A stretch of 64,000 nucleotides of DNA, taken from the NCBI GenBank assembly GCA_963843365.1, contig CAWJKG010000003.1, positions 558,001-622,000 on the forward strand. Reading direction: 5' to 3'. Under the pieces are notes generated by a model. That model did not search any database, had not been told where the DNA came from, and worked only from the letters and a program-made list of their open reading frames with translations. This document shows positions 8,618 through 18,717 of this stretch, piece after piece. Made by a program: the position numbers and the translations under genes. Position 1 is the first letter of the stretch. Every line of letters begins with the position of its first letter. Origin of the DNA: Bog-473 sp963843365. Its GTDB lineage: Bacteria; Actinomycetota; Acidimicrobiia; Acidimicrobiales; RAAP-2.

Positions 8618-9052
8618 TCAGCCCGGAGCCGGGGAGAAGTAGGGGAGTGCCACCTCGTCGGAGGCAGGGTGGAACTCCACCTGCAGGCGCATCCCGTCGC
8701 GGAGCGCCCCGGGCGGGCATCCGACGACGGCACTGAGCATCCACCAGCCCTCGTCGAGCGTCACGACGGCCGGTGCGTAGGGAGTCGTGAATCCGGGGTG
8801 CGGTGCGCGCCGTACCACCGTCCAGCTGTAGAGGGAGCCGCGCCCGGCGCTCGCGTCCCAGGCCAACTCGGTGGCGTGGCACCGGGCGCAGACGGCGAAC
8901 GCCCGCAGGGGCCGCGCACCACATGCCGGGCAGTACGGCAGGACGAGGCGACCCTGCAGGCATCCCGTCCAGAACGGCTCCGCCCGGTCCGACTGCGGCG
9001 GCACCGGGAAGCCCGGCCGTTGTGGTGCCAGGAGCTCGTCCCCGGCACTCAT
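8618..9052 (-). CDS. DUF35 / OB-fold acyl-CoA-associated protein with zinc ribbon
   Basis: 144 residues. The rubredoxin-like zinc ribbon uses Cys41, Cys44, Cys55 and Cys58, and is followed by the OB-fold (SLYSWTVVRRAPHPG, TTPYAPAVVTLDEG). DUF35 proteins of this type pair with SCP2-thiolase-like proteins. In steroid side-chain degradation the DUF35-Ltp2 complex is a retro-aldolase. The gene overlaps the upstream thiolase-like gene by four bases (ATGA), which supports a complex. It is the last gene of the minus-strand operon beginning at 13028. Confidence 0.88.
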   Translation of the reverse strand: MSAGDELLAPQRPGFPVPPQSDRAEPFWTGCLQGRLVLPYCPACGARPLRAFAVCARCHATELAWDASAGRGSLYSWTVVRRAPHPGFTTPYAPAVVTLDEGWWMLSAVVGCPPGALRDGMRLQVEFHPASDEVALPYFSPAPG

Positions 9053-10210
9053 GGCCGCGCCGCTCCGAGGAGCATGACGTCGGTGAAGAGGGCGCCGGAC
9101 CCTCCGTTGGAGCACAGGGCGACGGCGGCACCGGGGACCTGTGCCGTGGCGCATTCGCCCCGGATCTGCTGGACGCCCCTCGCCACGCGTTGGAACTGCT
9201 GCGCAGCCATCCCGGCGTGGCTGAACGACATGGTGCCGCCGTCCGTGGTCACGGGGATGGAGCCTCCGGGCCCGATCGCTCCGGACTCGACGAAGGGTCC
9301 GCCCTCGCCGCGGGCGCAGAACCCGTACGCCTCGAGCTGGCGGATGATCTCGAACGAGAAAGGGTCGTAGAGCTCGGCGACGTCGACGTCGGCCGGACCC
9401 AGGCCCGCCATGGCGAACGCCGCCGCCGCGGCGTGCGCGCCGACCCACCCCGCGGCGTCGCTCTCGGGGCGGGGCGTGAAGTCCCAGACGGGCGCCACGG
9501 TGTAGGCGGGGCCGTAGCAGTCGCTTCCCCCGCCGAGGATCCAGACCGCCCGGGGATCGTCCCGCGCGCGGTCGGCATGGGCGAAGACGAGGGCGCATCC
9601 GCCCTCCGAGGTCGTCGCACAGTCGAGGAGGTGGAACGGTTCGGCGACGACGGGCGACGCCAGAATGTCCGCCGGATCGAACGGCCCCCGTCCGTGGTAG
9701 ACGGCCTCGGGGTTGACGTGCCCGTTGTTGCGCACGACGGCGGCCGCGGTGGCCAGCTGCTGTTCGCTGGTGCCGTACGTGATCATGTGGCGGCGGGCCA
9801 TGAGGGCGAACTCGGCGGCGGTGAACAGCCCGTAGCCGGCGACCAGCTCGTTCGGGGGGGTGGTCCACGGGGCGGCGACGCCCTCCTGCAGCAGGCCGGC
9901 TCCGCCCGCCAACGCCACCGCCACCCGGCTCTGACCCGTCGCCACGAGCGCGGCGGCGTCCATCAGCGTCGAGATCCCGAGTCCGCTGGGCTTGCGCGTG
10001 GCCGGGCCGAGCCCGAATTCCAGCACGGCGTCGGCGGCGGCGGCACCGACGACGGCGTCCACCTCCTCCACGCCGACGCCGCGCGTCGCGCAGCGCGCCC
10101 AGCGCCGCCTCGAGGGCGATCGAGACGGAATTGTGGCGGCCGGGCAGACGGCGGGCCTGGGCGGTGTTGTAGGCGCCGATGATGGCGACGTCTCGGAACG
10201 GATGCCCCAT
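9049..10210 (-). CDS. SCP2-thiolase-like protein, probably a non-thiolase aldolase (Ltp2 type), one frame break
   Basis: ATG at 10210 (MGHPFRDVAIIGAYNTAQAR). An extra base near 10083 breaks the frame, and correcting it joins ALRDAG to VEEVDAVVGAAAADAVLEFG. The corrected length is about 386 residues, normal for the family. The usual thiolase nucleophile Cys motif is replaced by GLGISTLMDAAALVATGQ, the HD(C/A)F motif is YDPF, and the GHP motif is SHAG. That pattern fits the aldolase branch that works with DUF35 proteins rather than a thiolase. It would cleave a beta-hydroxy-acyl-CoA retro-aldolically. Its partner DUF35 gene overlaps the 3' end, and a CoA ligase lies eight bases upstream. Confidence 0.8.
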
Positions 10211-10218
10211 GCGAACCC

Positions 10219-11775
10219 TCAGCGATCCCCCGCCCGCAGGCGGAACCGCTGCACCTTGCCGCTGGCGGTCAACGGCAGCTCCTCCACGAACACCACGTGG
10301 CGCGGCGCCTTGTAGTTGGCCATGTGGTCACGACACCATGCTGCCAGCGATCCCTCGTCGACGTCCGCATCCCTCCCGGCGCACGACGTAGGCCTGCCCC
10401 ACCTCCCCGAGGCGGGGGTCGGGGACCCCGACGACGGCGACCTGCGCCACGCCCGGGTGGGTCAACATGATGCCCTCGATCTCCGCCGGGAAGGCATTGA
10501 AACCTCCGACGATGAACATGTCCTTCTTGCGGTCGGTGATGCGCAGGTTGCCGTCGTCGTCGATGACCCCGACGTCGCCCGTCCGGAGCCAGCCCTCGTC
10601 GTCGATGGCCTCGGCCGTGGCCGCCGCGTCCCCGAAGTAGCCCCGCATGACGTTGAAGCCCCGGACCAGGATCTCCCCCGGTCGACCGATCGGGAGACTG
10701 CTCCCGTCGTCGGCCACGACGCGGACCTGCACGCCCTCCAATGGCTTGCCGACCGTGGTGGCGATGACCTCGGGCGGGTCGTCGTGGCGGCACATGCTCA
10801 CGGTGCCGGTGGTCTCGGTGAGGCCGTACCCGGTGACGACGGTGGCGATCTTCAGGTCGTCGCGCATGCGGCGGATGACCTCGACGGGCACGGTGGCGGC
10901 GCCCGTGACCGAAAGGCGCAGCGAGGACAGGTCGTAGGCGGATCGGTCCGGGTGTTCGAGCATCGACTGGAAGACGGTCGGCGGACCGGGGAGCACGCTG
11001 ATCCGTTCGGCTTGGACGCGCCCCATCACCACGCCGGCGTCGAAGACGGCGTGCGGCAGGATGGTCGCGCCGCGGAGCACGCAGGCCAGCACGGCGGACT
11101 TGAGCCCCGCCGTGTGGAAGAAGGGGTAGACGCACAGGTAGCGGTCCCCGCGCCGGAGCCCGACGGCGTCGCTCCAGGCCTGGTAGGTCCGGACGCTCGG
11201 GCCGTGGGCCAGCATGGCCCCCTTGGGTGCGCCCGTGGTCCCGGAGGTGAAGATGATGTCGGCGAGGTCCTCCGGCTCGACCCGGGGCGAGTGCACCCTC
11301 CACGTCCTGGCCCCGCTGCGGCGAAGTCGTCCCACGTCATGGCCCCGGCCCGCGGCGGACCTTCGAGGATCACCGTCTGGCGCAAGTCCGGCAGCGCACC
11401 GACGCCGTCCAGCAGGCCGACGAGGTCGGTCCCGAGCACGTCGGTGCTCGCCCAGGAGGAGCCTCGCCTGCGAACGGCGCAACACGTGGGCCGCCTCCAT
11501 GGCCCTTGAACCGGGTGTTGACGGGCACCAGGACTGCGCCGGCCAGATAGACGCCGAAACTCGTCGCGATCCACCGGGCGCCATTCGGCGCCCACAGTGC
11601 CACCCGGTCTCCGCGGCTGACGCCGGCCTCCGCCAGGCTCCGGGCCACCCGTGTCGACTGGTCCAACAGGTCCACGAAGGTCCAGCGCACGTCGCCGTCG
11701 ACCACCGCCTCCTCGGACCCGAACTCGCCCGCTGCATGCTCCAGCGCGGCGGGGATGGTCGAGGTCGGCGCTCAC
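10219..11775 (-). CDS. AMP-forming acyl-CoA synthetase/ligase (several frame breaks)
   Basis: The phosphate-binding motif IIFTSGTTGAPKGAMLAHG and the adenylate motifs GYGLTETTGTVSM, GWLRTGDVG and ITDRKKDMFIVGGFN are all present in one frame. The C-terminal Lys motif LTASGKVQRF follows after a frame break at about 10373. The N-terminal part (DGDVRWTFVDLLDQS, SRGDRVALWAPNGARWIA) is in other frames, with breaks near 11760, 11500 and 11330. The GTG at 11775 overlaps the upstream CoA transferase stop (GTGA). The whole gene codes for about 518 residues. It would activate a carboxylic acid with ATP and CoA ahead of the aldolase genes. Confidence 0.82.
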
Positions 11776-13028
11776 GCCACGACGCCCTCGGCGCGCAGCG
11801 CGGCGATGTCGTCGTGCGGCGAGGCCGAGTTCGTCGGCGAGCACCTGATCGGTGTCCTCGCCCACCCACGGCACCCGCGTGTCCGGCCGTCCCCGGCGCG
11901 GTGTGGATCCGGACCGGGTTCCCGGGGAGGAGGACCGGCGTGTCGCCGCCGTCGGGCCGGGCGATGCCCACGAGCATGTGGTGCGCCACGATGTGCGGGA
12001 TCCGTCGGCAGCTCCTCGTCTCGAAGGCACGGCCCGGCGGCAATGCCCGGCCGCGCTCAAGTGCGGCACACGCCTCCTCCCGGGTCTTGTCGGACGGCCC
12101 AGCCCTCGATGGCCGGGCGCAGCGATGTCCTCGAGGTGGTCCATCCAGCCCTGGCGGGTCGGCCAGCGCGGGCGTCCGACGGCCACTCGGGCTGTCCGAC
12201 GATCTCGGCCAGGCGCTCGAAGTGGTGTTCCCGCCCCACCTGAACGATGAACCAGCCGTCGCCGGCCCGGAAGCCGTGGTTGATCAACGGCCCGGTGTCG
12301 CCGTTCTTCAGCCCCATCGACCAGAAGTTCGGCCACGATGTCGGTCATGGCGATCACCGAGTCGAACATGGCCACGTCCACGAACTGTGCGCTGCCCGGT
12401 CCGGTCGCGTTCGCGCGAGGGCGGCCAGGATGCCGACGCGAGGCGAACAGCGCCGCACCGATGTCGCCCAGGCCGCCGACCGGGGAGACCGATCGGCGGG
12501 TGGTCCCCTTGCCGCTTCATCTCGTAGATGCCCGACATCGCCTCGACGATCGGTGCGAAGGCGGGGCGATCCCGGTAGGGGGACGTGGTCACGTTGCCGA
12601 AACCCGAGACCGACGCGTAGACGCAGCGTCGGGTGGGCCGCGACGAGATCCTCGAAGCCCAGGCCGAGGCGCTCCATGGTGCCGGCGCGGAAGTTCTCGG
12701 CCACGACGTCGAACCGAGGTGCCATGTCCAGGACGAGCTGGCGACCCCGGGGGTTCTTGAGGTCGATGCAGATGCTCTGCTTGCCGAGGTTGTTCCGGAG
12801 GAAGGTGGCGCCGAGGCCACGGCCCTCCGGGGTCGGGCACCGAAGGCTGCGAGGCCCGGCCCAGCTCGCCGCCCGGGCGGTTCGACCTTCACCACGTCGG
12901 CGCCCAGGCGGGCCAGCAGCTGCGTGGCGAAGGGGAGTGGCCTGCATCTGCTCGAGGGCGAGGATGCGGATGCCGGTCAGAGGCCCGCGGGGCCGCCGGT
13001 CGGAGGGCTCAGCGACCATGTCGACCAT
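11772..13028 (-). CDS. CaiB/BaiF CoA transferase (many frame breaks)
   Basis: Family III pieces occur in order in different frames: LTGIRILALEQMQATP, then LGADVVKVEPPG, TFLRNNLGKQSICIDLKN, VVAENFRAGTMERLGLGFED, YASVSGFGNVTTSPYRDRPA, AIVEAMSGIYEMKRQG-type blocks, VDVAMFDSVIAMTDIV and MGLKNGDTGPLINHG. At least six frame changes fall inside about 1.25 kb, yet no stop interrupts a conserved block once frames are joined. Joined length is about 418 residues, normal for one CaiB domain. It is the first gene of the minus-strand operon, divergent from the crotonase at 13116. A real pseudogene cannot be excluded. Confidence 0.72.
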
Positions 13029-13030
13029 TT

Positions 13031-13043
13031 GGATATCATATCC
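13031..13043. promoter_or_regulatory. Perfect palindrome GGATAT-C-ATATCC between divergent operons
   Basis: The inverted repeat lies three bases before the CoA transferase start on the minus strand and 73 bases before the crotonase start on the plus strand. It is AT-rich in a very GC-rich surrounding. Position and symmetry suggest an operator serving both operons. No regulator gene is adjacent; the nearest is the TetR at 17899-18552. Confidence 0.5.
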
Positions 13044-13115
13044 TGTTCAAGCTGGCCCACCGGAGGGCCATGCCGAGCCGGGCCGCACCGTCGGCAGGGA
13101 AAGGGGAGTCGTGAC

Positions 13116-13896
13116 GTGGCCGGAGCGGTGCATCTCGAGGTCGATGGACCGATAGCCACCATCGTCAACGACAACACGGAGAAGCACAACGCGTTCGACG
13201 ACCTCATGGACGCGCAGCTCTTCGACGCGCTGGCGCGCCTCCGCGACATGCCCGACGTACGCGTGGTGATCTGGCGCGGGCTCGGCAGGTCGTTCTCGTC
13301 CGGGCGCGACGTCGGGGCACTCGGAGGCGCCGACAGCGGCATGACCCATCACGAATTGATGCGTCGAGGGCATCGGGGCATACGCGCCATCTTCGAGCTC
13401 CATGCGCCCATCGTCGTGGCGATGCAGGGGTGGGCCATCGGTGCCTCGTTCCAGCGCGCCCTCCTGTGTGACATCAGGATCGCCGCCGAAGGTGCCCGGT
13501 TCATGCTGCCCGAGGTGAGCCACGGCGTGATCCCCGACACCGGCGGGGTGGCCCGGCTGTTCCAGATGTGCGGCCACGGCCTCGTGGCCGACATGGTCCT
13601 GGCCGGCCGCGTCCTGCAGGCGGATGAGGCCCTGGGGCACGGCATCGTCTCCCGCGTGGTCCCGGCGGACCAACTCGACGCCGAGGTGCGCGGCGTCGCC
13701 GAGCGCATCGCGGAGGCGCCCGCGGTGACGGTGCGCGCCGCCCGCCGCATCCTCGGTCATCTGTCCGAGCCGTCCGTGGTGGCGTCGATGGACGAGGAGA
13801 TGATCGCGCAGACGTATCATCGCGCGCTCCGACGACATGGCCGAAATGCGGGCGGCGCGGGCCGAGGACAGGGCGCCGCACTACCGTGGTAGTTGA
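13116..13896 (+). CDS. Enoyl-CoA hydratase/isomerase family protein (crotonase fold)
   Basis: Begins at GTG 13116 after a GGGGAG site. Crotonase signatures are SFSSGRDVGALGG, VVAMQGWAIGASFQRALLCD and FMLPEVSHGVIPDTGG. Of the two hydratase glutamates, the first is Gln (ASFQ) and the second is kept (LPEV), so classical hydration is doubtful and isomerase or other crotonase chemistry is possible. An extra base near 13828 shifts the last 20 codons. Corrected, it ends SDDMAEMRAARAEDRAPHYR before the stop at 13894-13896; uncorrected, it stops at 13892. It is the first of four plus-strand genes with tight spacing. Confidence 0.85.
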
Positions 13897-13923
13897 CGTG
13901 CCCCATCCCGGGCGGGAGGTGGC

Positions 13924-14726
13924 ATGAACGACGACGGCGCCGGTGCTCGTGCGGACCGAAGTGGTCGACGGCATCGCGACCGTCGTCCTCGACGACCCGG
14001 CTCGCCGCAACGCGTCTGTCGTGGGACATGGTCGAGGCGCTGTCGTCCGCCGTCGCGGCAGCCGCCGCCGCAGAGTGCCGAGCCCTCGTTCTGCGGCACA
14101 CGCCACCGGTCTTCTGTGCGGGTGGGTCGCTCGACGATCTCCTGCATCCCAGAGCGCCGCTCAAGCGGATGTACGACGCGTTCCGCGCCCTGGACCGGGT
14201 GGGGGCGCCCAGCATCGCCGTGGTCGACGGCGCCGCGGTCGGCGCCGGCATCAACCTGCTGCTCGCCTGCGACGTCGTCCTCTGCAGCCCCGAGTCCCGC
14301 TTCGATGTGCGCTTCCTCCAAGCCGGCCTGCATCCGGGCGGTGGGTTCCTCTGGCGTCTGCGCCGGGTGCTCGGCCCCCAGGCCGCGGCCGCCATGACAC
14401 TCTTCGGCGAGGTCGTCACCGGCGAGGAGGCTGCTCGGATCGGGCTCGTCTGGCGCTGCGTGCGGCGGGACGAGCTCCTGGCCGAGGCGACGGCGCTGGC
14501 CCGGCGGGCCGCCGGGCGCGATCCCGAGCTGGTGCAGCGGGTGAAGGCCACACTGGCCGAGGTCGAAGGGGTGGACGACCCGGAGGAGGCGATGGCGCTC
14601 GAAGCAGTGGCGCAGCGATGGTCGATGGACCGTCCCCAATTCACGGAGTCGCTGCGCCAATTGCGCGCGAACGGGTCGGACGGGGCGATCACAGCCCGGA
14701 ACCCGCATGACCACGGGGTGCGGCCG
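13924..14726 (+). CDS. Enoyl-CoA hydratase/isomerase family protein, frame-broken at N-terminus and without stop before the next gene
   Basis: The N-terminus reads TEVVDGIATVVLDDPARRNA, with frame changes near 13940 and 14020. From SWDMVEALSSAVAAA onward one frame continues through PVFCAGGSLDDLL and VVDGAAVGAGINLLLACDVV. Both hydratase glutamates are absent: AGIN takes the first position, and RFLQAGLHPGG the second. So this is probably not a hydratase. The frame has no stop and runs directly into the acyl-CoA ligase. A TGA at 14728-14730 in another frame overlaps the ligase GTG, so two separate genes with a GTGA overlap are the likely original arrangement. Confidence 0.75.
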
Positions 14727-16364
14727 GTGAGGACGATGGCGGACGCCTGGGCGGCCCGGGCGGACGATCCCGCGCCGGGGCTGCTCTTCGAGGACCGGAC
14801 ATGGTCCTGGGCCGAGGTGGTCGACGCCGCGCGGCGCCGAGCCGGAGCATGGGCCCGGCTGCGGCAGGAGGGGCCGCCGCACGTGGCGGTATTGCTCGAC
14901 AACGTGCCCGAGCACGTGTGGTGGCTCGGTGCCTGCGCAATGTCCGGTGCCGTCGTCGTGGGCGCCAATCCCACCCACCCCGGCCCTGCTCTGGCAGAGG
15001 AGTTGGCCTACACCAGATGCCAGGTCCTGGTGACCGACACCGCGCACCTGGCGCTCGTCGAGGGCCTCGACCTGGGACCCGGGATCGGCCGCGCCGAGCC
15101 GACCAACCCGCGCGTCGTCCTGGTGGACGGCGATCCCGGGGGCGATCTCGACTCCGCCGCGCTGCCCGCATCGGACGCAGCCGATCCCACGAGCCTCGGC
15201 TATCTCATCTTCACGTCCGGCACGTCGGGCCGGCCCAAGGCCTGCCGGTGCACGCAGGGTCGGATGCTGTTTGCCGGCTCCGCCCTGGCCCAGCGCTACG
15301 GCTTCGACTCATCGACCCGCTGCTATGTGGCCATGCCGCTCTTCCACTCGAACGCGCTGATGGCTGGGTGGGCGCCGGCCGTGGCGGGCGGCGCCGCCAT
15401 GGTGCTGCCGAGCGGTGGTCGGTTCTCCGCGTCCGGGTTCCTGCCCGACGTCCGGCGTCACGGTGTCACCTACTGGAACTACGTGGGCCGGCCCCTCTCC
15501 TACGTGCTGGCCACCGAGGAGAGGCCGGACGACGCCGAGACCACACTGCGAGACGTCTTCGGCAACGAGGCTGCGGCCGGCGACGTCGAACGCTTCGCCC
15601 GCCGGTTCGGGTGCTCCGTCTCCGAGAACTACGGCTCCACCGAGGGCGGCGTGGCGGTGCCCCGCACGCCGGAGACCCCGGCCGGCGCACTGGGGCCGGC
15701 GCCGGCAGGCTCCCTCGTCATCGGCGCGGACGGCCACGAGTGCGCGTTGGCGGTCTTCGACGAGAACGGCGTGCTGCGCAACGCGGCCGAGGCGATCGGC
15801 GAGCTGGTCTCGACGACCGCGCCCGCCATGTTCGAGGGCTACTGGGAGAATCCGGACGCCGACGGGGCGCGGGTCCGGGACGGCCGGTACTGGACGGGCG
15901 ACCTCGTCTACCGCGATGCCGACGGGTTCCTCTGGTTCGCCGGCCGGGCCGACGACTGGTTGCGGGTCGACGGTGAGAACTTCGCCGCGGCCCCGGTGGC
16001 ACGGATCCTGGAGCGCCACCCGGACGTGGTCATGGCGGCGGTCTACGCGGTGCCCGATCCGACCGTGGGCGATCAGGTCATGGCGGCCCTCCAGCTCCGC
16101 CCGGGTGCGCGCTTCGACGGGGCGTCCTTCGGTGCCTTTCTCACCGAGCAGGCCGACCTCGGCCGCAAGTGGGTGCCCCGGTTCGTCCGGGTGTCGCAAT
16201 CCCTCCCGACGACGGCGACCGCGAAGATCCTGGTGCGCCAGCTCAGGGGCGAAGGGCTCGACTGTGCGGACGAGGTCTTCGAGCGCGCGGACGGTGTCGC
16301 CCTCTCGTTCGCACCCCGGCCGCCGGGACGCACCCCGCCCACGGGCACGCACCGCCTCGGATGA
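14727..16364 (+). CDS. AMP-forming acyl-CoA synthetase (FATP/very-long-chain type)
   Basis: 545 codons from GTG 14727 (alternative ATG 14736), uninterrupted. ATP-binding motif is YLIFTSGTSGRPKACRCT, with SENYGSTEGGVAVPRTP, RYWTGDLVYRD and FAGRADDWLRVDGENFAA following. These resemble the FATP/VLACS branch (TGDL, GRxxDWLRVDGEN). It would form an acyl-CoA from a carboxylic acid, ATP and CoA. It follows a crotonase in the same frame without a stop, and its own stop overlaps the next ligase start (ATGA). Two ligases in a row suggest two acid substrates or two stages of one pathway. Confidence 0.87.
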   Translation: MRTMADAWAARADDPAPGLLFEDRTWSWAEVVDAARRRAGAWARLRQEGPPHVAVLLDNVPEHVWWLGACAMSGAVVVGANPTHPGPALAEELAYTRCQVLVTDTAHLALVEGLDLGPGIGRAEPTNPRVVLVDGDPGGDLDSAALPASDAADPTSLGYLIFTSGTSGRPKACRCTQGRMLFAGSALAQRYGFDSSTRCYVAMPLFHSNALMAGWAPAVAGGAAMVLPSGGRFSASGFLPDVRRHGVTYWNYVGRPLSYVLATEERPDDAETTLRDVFGNEAAAGDVERFARRFGCSVSENYGSTEGGVAVPRTPETPAGALGPAPAGSLVIGADGHECALAVFDENGVLRNAAEAIGELVSTTAPAMFEGYWENPDADGARVRDGRYWTGDLVYRDADGFLWFAGRADDWLRVDGENFAAAPVARILERHPDVVMAAVYAVPDPTVGDQVMAALQLRPGARFDGASFGAFLTEQADLGRKWVPRFVRVSQSLPTTATAKILVRQLRGEGLDCADEVFERADGVALSFAPRPPGRTPPTGTHRLG

Positions 16365-17921
16365 CCACCGCGGCGGGCGCCCCCCTGCTGGCCGCCATGG
16401 TCGACCGGCGCGCCGCGGCCTCACCCGACGCGGTGCTCCTGGTCGACGAGCTCGGCCGTCGCCTGACCTGTGCCGCGTTCGCCGCGGAGAGCCGGCGCGT
16501 GGCCGAACGGCTCTCCCGGGCAGGCGTCGGAGGCGGATCGGTGGTCTCGTGGGTGCTGCCGACCTCCATCGACACGCTCGTGGTGATGGTCGCCCTCTCG
16601 CGGCTCGGCACGGTCCAGAACCCGATCATCCCGATGTACCGCGAGCGGGAGATCGGCCACATCCTGGGTGAGGCCGCCGTCGACGCCCTGATCGTCGTGC
16701 CCGAGTGGCGCGGAGTCGACTACCTCGACATGTGTGCGGGCCTCGCCGCGCGCACACGGCGGCCTCCCGGTCCTGACCGTGCAGGAAGTGATGGGCCACG
16801 ACGACGGCGGCCTGCCGACGGTGGCGCCTCCGCAGTCCCACCCGAACCTGCATCCGGCCCGCTGGCTGTTCTATACGTCGGGGAGCTCAGGTCTCCCCAA
16901 AGGCTGTCGCCACACCGATGAGACCCTGGCCGCGGCCGCCACCGGCATGGTCGACCACCTGGCGATGACGAGCAGTGATCGGAGTGGCATCGCGTTCCCG
17001 ATTGCCCATGTCGGAGGGGCGCTCAATCTGATGGCGGCGCTCGAGTCGGGGGCGACGCTCATCCTCATCGAGCAGTTCGAGGCGGCCGCCTCCTCCGCCG
17101 TGCTCGCCCGGGAGGGCGTCACGATGGCGGGCTCGGGCACGGCCTTCCATCTGGCCTATCTCGGGGTGCAGGAGACCATGCCCACGGGTGCCCTCTTTCC
17201 GGGGCTCCGCTGTTGCCCCGGAGGCGGCGCGCCGAAGCCGGTCGGATTGCACGAACGGGTGCAGCGGGAACTCGGCGGCGCAGGCATCGTGTCCGCCTGG
17301 GGTCTCACCGAAGCGCCGGTCCTGACCATGGGGCGGCTCACCGACCCTGACGCCAAGCTGTCCGAGACCGAGGGCTCGCCGCTGCCCGGTGTCCGGGTCC
17401 GCGTCGTCGGTGCGGACGGCGTGCCGTGTGGTCCTGGAGAGCCCGGGGAGCTCCGCGTGCGTGCCCGCCAGCAGATGTTGGGCTACGTCGACCCGGCACT
17501 CGATGCGGAGGCCTTCGACGCCGCAGGATTCCTGCGCACCGGTGACCTCGGGAGCGTGGACGTCGACGGCTACGTGCGGATCACGGGGCGGCTGAAAGAC
17601 GTGGTCATCCGCAAGGGGGAGAACGTCGCCGCGGCGGAGGTGGAGGATCTGCTGCGGGCGCATCCCGACGTGGCGGACGTCGCCGTGATCGGCGTACCCG
17701 ACGACAACGCGGGTGAACGCGTGTGTGCCGTCGTGGAGCTGCTCCCGGGCGCGCCGGACATGGACGTCGAGCGCGCCGGCGCCTATCTCGAGAGCCGGGG
17801 TCTCCGTCGCCTCGCCTGGCCCGAGCAGGTCGAGCTGGTCCCCTCACTCCCGCGGACGGTTGCCGGAAAGATCGACAAAGCCGCCCTGCGCGCACGGGTC
17901 ACGGGCGAGCGCGGGTCGTGA
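16361..17921 (+). CDS. AMP-forming acyl-CoA synthetase (one frame break)
   Basis: Starts at the ATG overlapping the preceding stop. The N-terminal domain (VVSWVLPTSIDTLVVMVALS, GTVQNPIIPMYREREI) is in one frame to about 16750. There, one base too many in the GCGCGCACACGG stretch shifts it, and the rest follows: LFYTSGSSGLPKGCRHT, SAWGLTEAPVLTMG, GFLRTGDLGSVD, ITGRLKDVVIRKGENVAAAE and the catalytic-Lys end RTVAGKIDKAALR. Joined length is about 520 residues. It is the last gene of the 13116 operon, and its end overlaps the convergent TetR gene by 23 bp. Confidence 0.85.
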
Positions 17922-18552
17922 GTCCGGCCCGGGAGCCCGGGCGGGAGCTCGAGGCGCGCCGTCCGTCCGGCGGCGGTTCGATGAGCCTGAGCATCAGGTC
18001 GACGAGATACTCCACGGGTCGGTTCCGCTCGGCGACCGTCGGGACCAGCGTCCGGGCCATGACCGCGCCGAGGAGGACGTCGAACACGTCGTTCGGGTCG
18101 ACCGACGGATCGACCGCGCCTTCCGGCGCCGCCACCAGAATGTCGATCAGCTGGGGGCGCGCCGAGACCGCCAACCACGTCTCGGGAGCGCCCGAACGCC
18201 CGCCGGACTGATAGGTGCCGAGGAGCCCCGGCATGGCGGCTTTGGCCTCCGGGGCGCCGAAAGCGGAGAGGAGGGCGCGGCTGAGCCGTCGCAGGTCCCG
18301 GCGGAGGTCGCCGGTCGGTCGCACCAGCACGGCGGACAAGCCCGGGAAGACCGCCTCCTCAATGATGGCGTTGCGCGACCGCCACCGGCGGTAGATCGCC
18401 GAGGCGTGCACACCGGACCGCCCGGCGATGGCGCGCACCGTGGTCTGGTCGAATCCCCGCTCGGTGAGCAGCAGCCGCGTCGCCTCGAGCACGCGGGCAT
18501 CGATGGTCCGGTCGCGTGGCCGGCCGAGAGGCGATCCTGGATCGCGGGCCAT
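17899..18552 (-). CDS. TetR family transcriptional regulator
   Basis: 217 residues from ATG 18552 (MARDPGSPLGRPRDRTIDAR); the frame is open upstream but without homology. The helix-turn-helix reads VRAIAGRSGVHASAIYRRW, typical of TetR proteins that have IYRRW in place of LYHHF. The C-terminal part is a helical ligand domain. It is divergent from the crotonase at 18718, with the TGCACGCGTGCA palindrome between them, and convergent with the ligase operon. It could control either side. Confidence 0.88.
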   Translation of the reverse strand: MARDPGSPLGRPRDRTIDARVLEATRLLLTERGFDQTTVRAIAGRSGVHASAIYRRWRSRNAIIEEAVFPGLSAVLVRPTGDLRRDLRRLSRALLSAFGAPEAKAAMPGLLGTYQSGGRSGAPETWLAVSARPQLIDILVAAPEGAVDPSVDPNDVFDVLLGAVMARTLVPTVAERNRPVEYLVDLMLRLIEPPPDGRRASSSRPGSRAGLTTRARP

Positions 18553-18684
18553 GCGTGCATCGTAGGGGGCGGGGCGGAACCCGACGAGCTCTGGTGCGGC
18601 GTCCTGTGACACCGGACGATCCGCGCCCGCCCTCCGTCACATGGGGAGATGATCCGGTAGAAAGACAGGCACACATCCGCCCGA

Positions 18685-18708
18685 TGCACGCGTGCACGGC
18701 GAAGGAGG
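18685..18708 (+). promoter_or_regulatory. 12-bp palindrome TGCACGCGTGCA and Shine-Dalgarno upstream of crotonase gene
   Basis: The perfect palindrome (18685-18696) lies between the divergent TetR and crotonase genes. It is followed by AGGAGG at 18703-18708, nine bases before the ATG at 18718. It is a candidate TetR operator that would cover the translation initiation region of the crotonase mRNA or the promoter just upstream. No clear -35/-10 pair was found. Confidence 0.4.
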
Positions 18709-18717
18709 CAGCGGTTG

